From Lutimaribacter_A marinistellae (GTDB lineage: Bacteria > Pseudomonadota > Alphaproteobacteria > Rhodobacterales > Rhodobacteraceae), in assembly GCF_042648365.1 (NCBI RefSeq), contig NZ_JBHRXI010000010.1, positions 372,001 to 436,000 on the forward strand: a stretch of 64,000 bases of DNA, in the 5' to 3' direction. Below, piece by piece: positions 16,872 through 24,521 of the stretch. Position 1 is the stretch's first letter. Every line of letters begins with the position of its first letter. The notes under the pieces are model-generated. The model was given only the letters and a program-made list of their open reading frames with translations. It searched no databases and had not been told where the DNA came from. Position numbers and translations under genes: made by a program.

Positions 16872-18075
16872 CGCCCTGTTCACGGCGCAACTGGACGCGC
16901 TGAAAGAAGAAGGAAATTACCGGATTTTTGCCGAGCTGGAACGTCGTTGTGGCCAGTTCCCGACTGCAAGAAGCCATGATGACGAGGCCCCAGACGAAGT
17001 CACGGTGTGGTGTTCCAACGATTATCTCGGCATGGGTCAGCATCCCGCCGTTATTCAGGCAATGAAGGAGACGGTGGACAGTTGCGGCACCGGCGCGGGT
17101 GGGACGCGTAACATATCCGGCACGAATTATCACCATGTCAGGCTTGAGGCCGAACTGGCCGATTTGCATGGCAAGGAAGCGGCGCTGCTGTTTACCTCGG
17201 GATACGTGTCGAACTGGGCCGCGTTGTCGACCCTTGGCAGCAGACTGCCGGACTGCGTGATCCTGTCGGACGCTCTGAACCACGCTTCGATGATCGAGGG
17301 AATCAGGCATTCCCGCGCGCGCAAGATCATCTGGAAGCATAACGATCCCGAAGACCTGGATCGCAAACTGGCCGCACTGCCCGCCAACGCCCCAAAGATC
17401 GTGGCCTTCGAGTCCGTTTACTCGATGGATGGCGACATATGCCCCATGGCCGAAATCGTCGAAGTGGCGGAGAAGCACGGCGCCATGACCTATCTCGACG
17501 AAGTGCATGCCGTTGGACTTTATGGGTCACGGGGTGGCGGCATCTCGGAACGCGAAGGGCTGGCCGACAGGATCACACTTATCGAAGGCACCTTGGGCAA
17601 AGCCTTTGGTTGCATGGGCGGCTATATCACTGGCAGCAGGGCTTTGTGTGATTTCATCCGGTCCTTTGCCAGCGGTTTCATTTTCACAACCGCCTTGCCG
17701 CCTGCCGTCGCAGCAGCAGCGCAAACCTCGATCGCGCATCTCAAGACATCGCAGGTGGAAAGGATGAGGCAACGCCGCCAGGTTGCCAGACTGCGCGCCA
17801 TGTTGGATGCACGGGGCATTCCGCATCTCGACAATCCCAGCCATATCATTCCTGTAATGATCAAGGATCCGGTAAAATGCCGTATGCTCGCCGATATCCT
17901 GATGCGGGAGTACGGGATCTACGTTCAGCCAATCAACTACCCGACCGTTCCGAAAGGCACCGAACGGCTGCGCTTCACGCCATCGCCGCTGCATAGCGAT
18001 GCGGATATCGACCGTCTCGTCGAGGCTTTGACGGTGTTGTGGAAGCAATGCGCAATCGCTCATCAAGTGGCCTGA
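16861..18075 (+). CDS. hemA: 5-aminolevulinate synthase
   Basis: PLP enzyme that condenses glycine and succinyl-CoA to 5-aminolevulinate, the first step of tetrapyrrole synthesis. The 404-residue product has normal length. The PLP lysine is K247 in EGTLGKAFGC; the glycine-rich substrate segment GTGAGGTRNISGTN lies at 76-89 and the PLP-stacking region at 212-218 (LDEVHAV). A GGAGGG Shine-Dalgarno precedes the ATG. Its place within the photosynthesis run means precursor supply can rise with pigment synthesis; a second isoenzyme elsewhere is possible. Confidence 0.97.
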   Translation: MEFDALFTAQLDALKEEGNYRIFAELERRCGQFPTARSHDDEAPDEVTVWCSNDYLGMGQHPAVIQAMKETVDSCGTGAGGTRNISGTNYHHVRLEAELADLHGKEAALLFTSGYVSNWAALSTLGSRLPDCVILSDALNHASMIEGIRHSRARKIIWKHNDPEDLDRKLAALPANAPKIVAFESVYSMDGDICPMAEIVEVAEKHGAMTYLDEVHAVGLYGSRGGGISEREGLADRITLIEGTLGKAFGCMGGYITGSRALCDFIRSFASGFIFTTALPPAVAAAAQTSIAHLKTSQVERMRQRRQVARLRAMLDARGIPHLDNPSHIIPVMIKDPVKCRMLADILMREYGIYVQPINYPTVPKGTERLRFTPSPLHSDADIDRLVEALTVLWKQCAIAHQVA

Positions 18076-18156
18076 ATGCCTTTCCGACGGCCAGATGATT
18101 TGATTTCCGGACCTGTTGCCCCAGATCCAAACAAGGTTGAAACTGGAGATTGCACC

Positions 18157-18600
18157 ATGAAATTCACGATTATTGCGGCCTTTGCCGCGACCGCGGCTGC
18201 GGGTGCAGCCTATGCCGAAGCTCACGCAAGCGGAGACGCAGAGGCAGGCGAAAGCGTCTATCGTCAATGCCGTTCGTGCCACATGATCGTCGATGCAGAC
18301 GGCAATGACATCCAGAAAGGCGGTAAGACCGGGCCCAACCTCTATGGCGTTTTCGAACGTACAGCCGGCAGTGTAGAGGATTTCCGCTACTCCGACGCAA
18401 TGGTCTCTGCCGGCGAAGCCGGGCTTGCCTGGAACGAAGAAGATTTCGTCGCCTATGTGCAAGACCCGACCGGCTACCTCCGCGAGTACCTCGATGACAG
18501 CTCGGCGCGTGGCAAGATGAGCTATCGTGTTCGCAGCGAAGAGGACGCTCGCGATGTATGGGCCTATCTGGTCTCGGTAGGTCCTGCGCCCGAGTCCTGA
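18157..18600 (+). CDS. cycA: Cytochrome c2
   Basis: Periplasmic electron carrier between the bc1 complex and the reaction centre (here probably via PufC) or oxidase. The 147-residue precursor has a signal peptide (MKFTIIAAFAATAAAGAAYA), one haem motif CRSCH at 38-42, and a candidate axial Met121 (RGKMSY). The ATG at 18157 has a GGAG site upstream; an in-frame ATG at 18076 would add a 27-residue extension without homology and was rejected. The 81-bp leader after hemA may contain its own promoter. Confidence 0.95.
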   Translation: MKFTIIAAFAATAAAGAAYAEAHASGDAEAGESVYRQCRSCHMIVDADGNDIQKGGKTGPNLYGVFERTAGSVEDFRYSDAMVSAGEAGLAWNEEDFVAYVQDPTGYLREYLDDSSARGKMSYRVRSEEDARDVWAYLVSVGPAPES

Positions 18601-18634
18601 TCAGCCCCGACGCCTTCAAGCGCGACGACTTTTC

Positions 18635-18658
18635 GAGCCGACCCCCGCGGGTCGGCTC
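18635..18658 (+). terminator. Hairpin terminator after cycA
   Basis: Perfect 10-bp stem (GAGCCGACCC / GGGTCGGCTC) with loop CCGC, 34 bp past the cycA stop. It sits between the convergent cycA and dxs genes. The T-run after it is short (CCGTTTAAAG), so it may be a weak or bidirectional terminator. Confidence 0.75.
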
Positions 18659-18737
18659 ATCCCGTTTAAAGTAGGCCGATTACTCGACCTTTAGAAATGG
18701 TCCGCTGCTATTTCGATTGTGACTCTATCGGCTGTGG

Positions 18738-20669
18738 TCATATCGCCGTGCGATGCAGCGGGACCACATCGCCGCCAAGGCCCAGCGCCTGCCGGGCAAG
18801 TCTGACGATATGGGCAGAACTCATGCCGGCGTCCTCGTACATCTGTTCGGGCGAGGCCTGCTCGATGTTCCGGTCGGGCAAAGCCAACGTTCGAACGGCA
18901 AGTCCACGGTCGAACAGGCCCAGCCCAGCAAGGGCATGCAGGACAATCGCGCCAAACCCACCTTCGGCACCCTGTTCTACTGTTATCAAGGCACGATGAC
19001 CCAAGGCGAGACGCTTCAAAAGGTCGGAATCGAGCGGCTTGGCAAATCGCGCATCGGCCACGCTGACAGAAACGCCCGACGCGCCCAAAGCTTCAGCTGC
19101 CGCAAGGCATTCCTGCAGATGTGCACCATAGGAAAGGATCGCGACATCCTCGCCTTCTTGCAGGACACGCCCTTTGCCGATTTCAAGCAATTCTCCACGT
19201 TCGGGCATATCAACTCCGGCGCCTGCCCCCCTTGGGTATCGGAATGCAATGGGTCCGGCATCATGTGCAGCCGCAGTGGCGACCATGTGCACCAGTTCCG
19301 CCTCATCACCCGGGGCCATCAGCGTCATACCCGGAAGATTTCCGAGGTAGGCGATGTCATATGCTCCGGCATGGGTTGCGCCATCCGCCCCGACAAGCCC
19401 TGCCCTGTCAATTGCGAACCGCACCGGCAATTTCTGCAAGGCGACATCGTGCACGACCTGGTCGTAGCCGCGCTGCAAGAAAGTCGAGTAGATCGCACAG
19501 AAAGGCCGAAGCCCACTAGCAGCCATACCCGCCGCAAAGGTTACCGCGTGCTGTTCTGCGATACCGACGTCGAAGACGCGACCGGGGAACCTGTCGGCCA
19601 TGAGGTTCACGCCGGTTCCTGATGGCATGGCGGCGGTCACGGCCACGATCCGCTCATCCTTGGCGGCCTCTGCCGTCAGCGCCCTTCCGAACACGCTTGT
19701 GTAACTGGGTGCACCGCCCTTTTTCTTGGCCTGTGCTCCCGTCGCCGGGTCGAATTTGGACACGCCATGTCCGCGATCGGCCGCACCTTCGGCCGGGCCA
19801 TATCCCTTTCCCTTTATAGTACAGCAATGGATAAGGACCGGCCCGGTTGCCCTCGTCCGCGCGGCTCGCAATACCGGCAGAAGCTGGTTCAAATCGTGGC
19901 CATCGATAGGGCCGACATAGTCGAAACCCAATTCCTCGAACACCGTGCCAGCGCCGGACAACCCCGTCACGATCTGGCGCGCCCTCTTGGCACCTTGCCG
20001 CATCGGAGCGGGCATCGCTTTTTCAAACCCTTCCCCAAGGGCCTTCATCCGTGCCAACGGGTCCGATGCATAAATCCGGCTCAGATAGGATGACATGGCG
20101 CCAACAGGCGGGGCGATGCTCATCTCGTTGTCGTTCAAGATCACGAAGAGCCGCCGTCCTTCGGCACCGGCGTTGTTGAGCGCCTCATAGGCCATTCCTG
20201 CGCTGATGGCCCCGTCCCCGATCACGGCGATTGCATCGCCTGTTGGCCGCCCCATGTCACGCCCCACGGCGAAACCCAATGCCGCGCTGATCGAGGTCGA
20301 GCTATGCGCTGCTCCAAACGGATCATGCTCGCTTTCGGATCGTTTCGTGAACCCGCTCAGACCATCTTTCTGCCTGAGGGTGCGGATCCGGTCCCGGCGC
20401 CCAGTCAGGATCTTATGAGGATAGCACTGGTGTCCCACGTCCCAGATCAATTTGTCCATCGGCGTGTTGAACACGGCATGAATCGCGACGGCCAATTCCA
20501 CGACACCAAGCGAAGAGCCCAAGTGCCCGCCGGTCTGGGAGACTGCCGATATCACCTCGTTTCTCAGTTCAGCGGCAAGTTTCGCCAAGTCGCCGTCGGA
20601 CATCCCCCGAAGGTCCGACGGGCCGGCGATACGGTCGAGAAGCGGTGTTTCGGGGCGGTTATCAGTCAT
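18738..20669 (-). CDS. dxs: 1-deoxy-D-xylulose-5-phosphate synthase
   Basis: Thiamine-diphosphate enzyme that joins pyruvate and glyceraldehyde 3-phosphate, the entry to the MEP isoprenoid pathway feeding carotenoids and the bacteriochlorophyll tail. The 643-residue product has the ThDP motif (IGDGAISAGMAYEALNNAG, about 153-171), and the transketolase-like pyrimidine domain with VGIAEQHAVTFAAGMA. The ATG at 20669 follows GGGAGGA; an in-frame start at 20765 gives a basic, non-homologous tail. Last gene of the bchCXYZ-puf run; it may be a second dxs copy, common in phototrophs. Confidence 0.95.
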   Translation of the reverse strand: MTDNRPETPLLDRIAGPSDLRGMSDGDLAKLAAELRNEVISAVSQTGGHLGSSLGVVELAVAIHAVFNTPMDKLIWDVGHQCYPHKILTGRRDRIRTLRQKDGLSGFTKRSESEHDPFGAAHSSTSISAALGFAVGRDMGRPTGDAIAVIGDGAISAGMAYEALNNAGAEGRRLFVILNDNEMSIAPPVGAMSSYLSRIYASDPLARMKALGEGFEKAMPAPMRQGAKRARQIVTGLSGAGTVFEELGFDYVGPIDGHDLNQLLPVLRAARTRATGPVLIHCCTIKGKGYGPAEGAADRGHGVSKFDPATGAQAKKKGGAPSYTSVFGRALTAEAAKDERIVAVTAAMPSGTGVNLMADRFPGRVFDVGIAEQHAVTFAAGMAASGLRPFCAIYSTFLQRGYDQVVHDVALQKLPVRFAIDRAGLVGADGATHAGAYDIAYLGNLPGMTLMAPGDEAELVHMVATAAAHDAGPIAFRYPRGAGAGVDMPERGELLEIGKGRVLQEGEDVAILSYGAHLQECLAAAEALGASGVSVSVADARFAKPLDSDLLKRLALGHRALITVEQGAEGGFGAIVLHALAGLGLFDRGLAVRTLALPDRNIEQASPEQMYEDAGMSSAHIVRLARQALGLGGDVVPLHRTAI

Positions 20670-20730
20670 CGCGCATCCTCCCTCTGGGTGACGCTGGCGT
20701 CGCCCGCGGCGCGAACGGCGCGATTTTGTC

Positions 20731-20754
20731 GGACGGCCGGTGCGACGGCCGTCC
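20731..20754 (-). terminator. Strong hairpin between pufC and dxs
   Basis: Perfect 9-bp GC-rich stem (GGACGGCCG / CGGCCGTCC) with a 6-nt loop, 8 bases past the pufC stop on the minus strand. No U-run follows, so it probably shields the puf mRNA 3' end from exonucleases or partly ends transcription, lowering dxs relative to puf. Confidence 0.6.
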
Positions 20755-20761
20755 CAGGCAG

Positions 20762-21856
20762 TCATTGCCCGTAGTCGGGTTCGCCCGAGGTGGTGGCCAA
20801 TTCAGGCCAGTTGGCAATCACGTTGGTGCCTTGCAGGGGCTGTTGATACCCTTTGTGACATGTCTTGCAGGCCACCTTGGGGGCGTCCTGGAACACAGGC
20901 CCCAGACGCTCAGGTGGCAAAAGACCTTCGAGCGGGACGAGATAGTCGTTGTTCAACTCGAGCACCATCTGGATGCCCAGGCTTTCGGTTCCCCATTGCG
21001 GCGTCACCTGCGCCCCATCGTAGAAGGCTCGCGAGTTGTGACAGAATACGCAATTCACCCCGAGAGAGTTCGCCACGTAGTTCATCAGCGAATAGGTGCG
21101 CTCCGCATGTTGAATACCAGGATAACCGTCTTGCCCGGGAATGCCCGCGACGCGGCTATCGAGATCGTGAACGCCGATCAGTTCGCCGTCGAGCAGGTAC
21201 TTCTCCAACGCGTCGGTCGGGAGGGACGTGTATTGATTGAGGGGTGTCACACGGTTCTGGTTCGCCGACCATCCCGCCATGGATTTGTTCACATCCCCAA
21301 GGCGATACCAGATATCGCTCGGCACGGGCTGACCCCGATGGCAGGTAAAGCACGTCACGCCGACCACCTTGTTGGCGTTCACGTGTCCATCCCAGTTCTC
21401 GTTCAGGTTCTTTGTCATTCCGACCATCACATGTCCTACCGCCGTCTGGTAGGAGTCGGGATCGTCGAACAGGTCGGGTATGCCAGTCCATTCCCGCATC
21501 GCCGCCAGCAAACGGTCGTAGTTGTCGACCGTCAAACCTTCGAGGCCCGGCGGAACATTGTCGCGTGCATCTCCGGCCAGCTGCTCGCCGCCACTGGGCA
21601 CGACCGGTTCGGACGTGCTTGCCGCAAACGCCGCGATACCCGGGTCGGGCGAAAGCCGGTCGGCATCGAACTCTGGCACTGACATACCTGTTCCGCGCGG
21701 CCCGGTCTGCAGGCTTTCGGTCGCGAATGGCTGCCCCCAGAAGACCAGCGCCACCACGGCGATCACCGCAACCCCGATCCCGCCCATAAGGATGGCCGGC
21801 ACCTCGATATCCACCGGGTTCTCGCGATTCCACTTGTCGAACCATCTCGGTAGCAT
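20762..21856 (-). CDS. pufC: Reaction centre cytochrome c subunit PufC (three haem motifs)
   Basis: Periplasmic multihaem cytochrome bound to the reaction centre that re-reduces the special pair. The 364-residue protein is anchored by an N-terminal helix (about 21-40) and lacks a lipoprotein cysteine. Only three CXXCH motifs are present: CFTCH (169-173), CVFCH (269-273) and CKTCH (330-334). The place where the first haem motif normally lies, just after the AAMREWT segment (about 118-124), reads GIPDLFDD instead. Tetrahaem forms are usual; a trihaem form is known in Rhodovulum. It follows pufM after 2 bp, with no pufX. Confidence 0.95.
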   Translation of the reverse strand: MLPRWFDKWNRENPVDIEVPAILMGGIGVAVIAVVALVFWGQPFATESLQTGPRGTGMSVPEFDADRLSPDPGIAAFAASTSEPVVPSGGEQLAGDARDNVPPGLEGLTVDNYDRLLAAMREWTGIPDLFDDPDSYQTAVGHVMVGMTKNLNENWDGHVNANKVVGVTCFTCHRGQPVPSDIWYRLGDVNKSMAGWSANQNRVTPLNQYTSLPTDALEKYLLDGELIGVHDLDSRVAGIPGQDGYPGIQHAERTYSLMNYVANSLGVNCVFCHNSRAFYDGAQVTPQWGTESLGIQMVLELNNDYLVPLEGLLPPERLGPVFQDAPKVACKTCHKGYQQPLQGTNVIANWPELATTSGEPDYGQ

Positions 21857-21858
21857 GA

Positions 21859-22845
21859 TCAGTCCTCCTGCCCGATGAAGGCTTCGTAGGTCCCGTAGGC
21901 CTCGTAGCCATAGCTGCCATCATAGGCGGGGGCGAAATGATGCTCCTGTGCCCAGATGAACCAGTTGTCCACGACGGTGCCCGTCAGCAGGATGCCGATA
22001 CCACCTGTGATGGGCGTCAGGACTGCAAACCACCACGCCCAGCGGTGAATGCCTTCCATTGTGGCGTTGAACCCCATGGTCCAACGCCAGAACAATGCCG
22101 CGCGCTCGCTGGCGGTACCGCGATCCACGATCTGCTCCAGCTCTCGGTCGCCACCGAAGCGCGATACTGCAAGGATCGTCGCACCGTGCATCGCGAACAG
22201 CAGAACCGAACCATAGAGGAATACGATCGAGAGACAGTGGAACGGATTGTAGTAGAGGTTCCCGTACCGGATCGAAAAGGCCGTGGTCCAGTCGAGATGC
22301 GGGAAGATACCGTAGGGCACGGCCTCAGACCATGACCCCATCAAGATCGGGCGGAACAGGCCGAGGACAAGAAACAGCCAGATTGCGCTGCCAAAGGCCC
22401 AGAAGACATGCTTGCCCATCTTCTGTGCGGCAGCCAATTGCCAGGACCGCAACCACCACAGCATCACGGAAACCAACAGCAGGAAGCTCGCGATGATGTA
22501 CCAGCCGCCATCGTTCAGCGGTGGGATACTAAGCCCGTACTCCGGGCTCGGCGGTTCCAGAGCCAACCAGAAGCCCTGCCGCAGAAACTCGGAAATCGAC
22601 CAGTTCACCTGCGCCAGCATGTTCAGGCCGATGATATTCAAGGCAACCGTCCCCGCGGCAAGCGAGGCCAACCCGGCCATCCCAAGGTTCACTGGCCCGA
22701 GCTGTGCATTACCGAACCACCCCAGAAGGTTTGAGAACCCTGTGGTGGTCGTCCGCTCCTCGGTCAGGGTTCCATAATCGTCAACCCCCATCTCGGCAGC
22801 GCCGCGCACCTGAACCTGGGTGAATATATTCTGATACTCGACCAT
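21859..22845 (-). CDS. pufM: Photosynthetic reaction centre M subunit
   Basis: M subunit of the type-2 reaction centre, five transmembrane helices. The 328-residue product carries His183 and His203 (bacteriochlorophyll ligands), and His220, Glu235 and His267 (non-haem iron ligands), each one position beyond the Rhodobacter sphaeroides numbering. The C-terminus is extended (after about 305, rich in Tyr and Gly), typical when PufC is present. Start chosen at MVEYQNIFTQ with an AGGAGTG site; the longer frame reaches into pufL. Confidence 0.98.
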   Translation of the reverse strand: MVEYQNIFTQVQVRGAAEMGVDDYGTLTEERTTTTGFSNLLGWFGNAQLGPVNLGMAGLASLAAGTVALNIIGLNMLAQVNWSISEFLRQGFWLALEPPSPEYGLSIPPLNDGGWYIIASFLLLVSVMLWWLRSWQLAAAQKMGKHVFWAFGSAIWLFLVLGLFRPILMGSWSEAVPYGIFPHLDWTTAFSIRYGNLYYNPFHCLSIVFLYGSVLLFAMHGATILAVSRFGGDRELEQIVDRGTASERAALFWRWTMGFNATMEGIHRWAWWFAVLTPITGGIGILLTGTVVDNWFIWAQEHHFAPAYDGSYGYEAYGTYEAFIGQED

Positions 22846-22847
22846 CG

Positions 22848-23687
22848 TTACACTCCTGCCTGAGAGAACCAGATCGGCAGCTCGAGCCACCAGTTCCACC
22901 ATTCGGGCCAGCCTTTGGTCCAGACCGGGCCGGAAATAATGATGCAGACCGCCGACCAGAAACCGGCATTCAAGGCCAGCAGCAGCCCAAGCCGGTGAAT
23001 GCCCAGCGTGCCGACCGAATACCCGATGAAGTCACGAAAGAACGTGTCCTCGTGATCGGGAGTCTTCATCAGTTCGCCCTTTTCGGGATTTGCGGCTGAC
23101 AGGATCAGCCCGCCGTGCAGGGCCAACGCCAGAGTGGTGGTGAAGAAGAAGGTCACCGCCAGCATATGCGCCGGGTTGTAGTGGAAATGCAGATAGGCAT
23201 AGCCCGTGTTGCTGACCCAATCGAGATGGCTGAAGATACCGTAGGGGAATCCGTGCCCCCAGGCGCCCATCAGCACGGGCCGAAAGACCACGAGTGTGAC
23301 GTAGGCGAAGATCGCGAAACTGAACGCGACAGGCACGTGATAGCCCATCCCCAGCTTCCGGCAGATCTCGACCTCGCGCAACGCCCAGCTGCAGAAGGCG
23401 CCGATGGCGCAGATCGTGATGATCTGCCACAATCCTCCCTCCATCAACGGTGCCGCGCCCAGACCATAGCTCAGGTCGGGCGGCGCGATGTTAATAAGCC
23501 AGGGGTTCCACGTCCCTTGATGGGCCGCGCCCCAGAATATCAGGATGGTTCCAAGCAGGGCGAAAAAGGCTGTCGTCACTCCGAAGAAGCCCACATAGAA
23601 AGGGCCCACCCAGAAATCGAACAGATCGCCGCCGATCAACGTCCCACCGCGGACGCGATACTTTTTCTCGAAGCTAAGCAACGCCAT
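22848..23687 (-). CDS. pufL: Photosynthetic reaction centre L subunit
   Basis: L subunit of the reaction centre, five membrane helices. The 279-residue product shows MALLSFEKKYRVRGG at the N-terminus, His154 and His174 as pigment ligands, His191 and His231 as iron ligands and Glu213 near the QB site. A GGAGGACAACG leader precedes the ATG. Two bases separate it from pufM. Confidence 0.98.
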   Translation of the reverse strand: MALLSFEKKYRVRGGTLIGGDLFDFWVGPFYVGFFGVTTAFFALLGTILIFWGAAHQGTWNPWLINIAPPDLSYGLGAAPLMEGGLWQIITICAIGAFCSWALREVEICRKLGMGYHVPVAFSFAIFAYVTLVVFRPVLMGAWGHGFPYGIFSHLDWVSNTGYAYLHFHYNPAHMLAVTFFFTTTLALALHGGLILSAANPEKGELMKTPDHEDTFFRDFIGYSVGTLGIHRLGLLLALNAGFWSAVCIIISGPVWTKGWPEWWNWWLELPIWFSQAGV

Positions 23688-23749
23688 CGTTGTCCTCCGC
23701 GTTTGGCGGCTCGTCCCCGTCAGATCTCAAGCCGTCGGTTACCTCGGTC

Positions 23750-23778
23750 CGCTGCGGGCAGGCGCCCCGCCCGCAGCG
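23750..23778 (-). terminator. pufA-pufL intercistronic hairpin
   Basis: Perfect 10-bp stem (CGCTGCGGGC / GCCCGCAGCG) with a 9-nt loop in the 115-bp gap between pufA and pufL. In Rhodobacter a hairpin at this place stabilises the pufBA segment and gives excess antenna mRNA over reaction-centre mRNA; the same role is inferred. Confidence 0.7.
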
Positions 23779-23803
23779 CTTTCATTGGACAAGCTGTCCT
23801 GGT

Positions 23804-23968
23804 TCACTCCACCATCGCGCGCGACTCGGCGGCGTTCTCGAACCAGTTGACGCCGTTCGACAGAACCACCAGGTGGATCATGACGGCCAACAGGAAGAGA
23901 AAAACGCCCTGCGCGACAAACACGCGGCGCGGATCGAAAATGAGCCAGATCTTGTAGAACTTCGACAT
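23804..23968 (-). CDS. pufA: Light-harvesting 1 alpha polypeptide
   Basis: Small antenna protein (54 residues) that binds bacteriochlorophyll a and carotenoid in the LH1 ring around the reaction centre. N-terminus MSKFYKIWLIFDPRRVFVAQ is typical of alphas; the bacteriochlorophyll-ligating histidine is in AVMIHLVVLS. GGGAGGAT stands upstream of the ATG. It follows pufB after 13 bp. Confidence 0.97.
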   Translation of the reverse strand: MSKFYKIWLIFDPRRVFVAQGVFLFLLAVMIHLVVLSNGVNWFENAAESRAMVE

Positions 23969-23981
23969 CTCCGATCCTCCC

Positions 23982-24131
23982 TCAGAACCAAGGGGCCCAG
24001 ATGTAGGTCGCAAGATGTGCGACCACTGCAACGATCACGAAGAGGTAGAGACCACTCATGTAGACCGAATGCAGCTCCTGGGCCTGCTCGTCGGTGAGAC
24101 CTGTGAAGGACAGGTCGGTGTTATCAGCCAT
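23982..24131 (-). CDS. pufB: Light-harvesting 1 beta polypeptide
   Basis: Small antenna protein of 49 residues, partner of PufA in LH1. The translation begins MADNTDLSFTGLTDEQAQEL, has two histidines as expected (His21 and the bacteriochlorophyll ligand His39 in AVVAHLATYIW), and ends APWF. The ATG at 24129-24131 follows GGAGGAAAGTTT. The protein is too short for common gene-finding cut-offs. Confidence 0.97.
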   Translation of the reverse strand: MADNTDLSFTGLTDEQAQELHSVYMSGLYLFVIVAVVAHLATYIWAPWF

Positions 24132-24293
24132 AAACTTTCCTCCGGAACGTTATGCTGACGCCGCGACCCCCGCGGCCGGGTCCCTTGGGGCCTGGGAGGT
24201 CCCTCAGGTTCCTGCCTGCCCTTGCGGACAGCCAGCTTTGACCTTGGTGCCAACGCCACAGGGCGCCGACCCAAGGAACTCGGGCCTGGTGTG

Positions 24294-24518
24294 TCAGGCC
24301 GAAAAGATCAGCGGCGTGATCCGGTCCGCTTCGCACCACGCGCGCGCCAGCGGCCCATGGAGGTTCAGCGTCCTGCGACGGATCACGTCGCGCACCCAGC
24401 CAACGCTCACGAACGGCAGGGCAGTCAGGAAGATCAAAGTGAAATACACGTTGAACTCCGCATCTCGCCTCCGCCGACCTGTAGGTCGGCTTGGGGTGTG
24501 GGATGCGACATCAGTCAT
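24294..24518 (-). CDS. pufQ: PufQ, bacteriochlorophyll-related assembly factor
   Basis: Small membrane protein (74 residues) at the head of the puf operon, linked in Rhodobacter to bacteriochlorophyll production. A basic N-terminus (RPTGRRRRDAEFNVYFTLIF) is followed by one hydrophobic segment (about 25-42). The ATG has GGAGG upstream and lies 3 bp after the bchZ stop. The following 162 bp before pufB hold no gene and probably carry mRNA processing structure. Confidence 0.88.
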   Translation of the reverse strand: MTDVASHTPSRPTGRRRRDAEFNVYFTLIFLTALPFVSVGWVRDVIRRRTLNLHGPLARAWCEADRITPLIFSA

Positions 24519-24521
24519 CGG

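Noticed and set aside
18076..18156. ATG at 18076 as the cycA start
   Set aside because: It places 27 non-signal residues before a clear signal peptide; the ATG at 18157 has a proper ribosome site.
18076..18156. PpsR-like site TGT-N14-ACA upstream of cycA
   Set aside because: The spacer is 14, not 12 bases, so it does not fit the binding consensus.
21856..21860. A pufX gene after pufM
   Set aside because: pufC follows pufM after two bases, leaving no room; the cluster is of the bound-cytochrome type.
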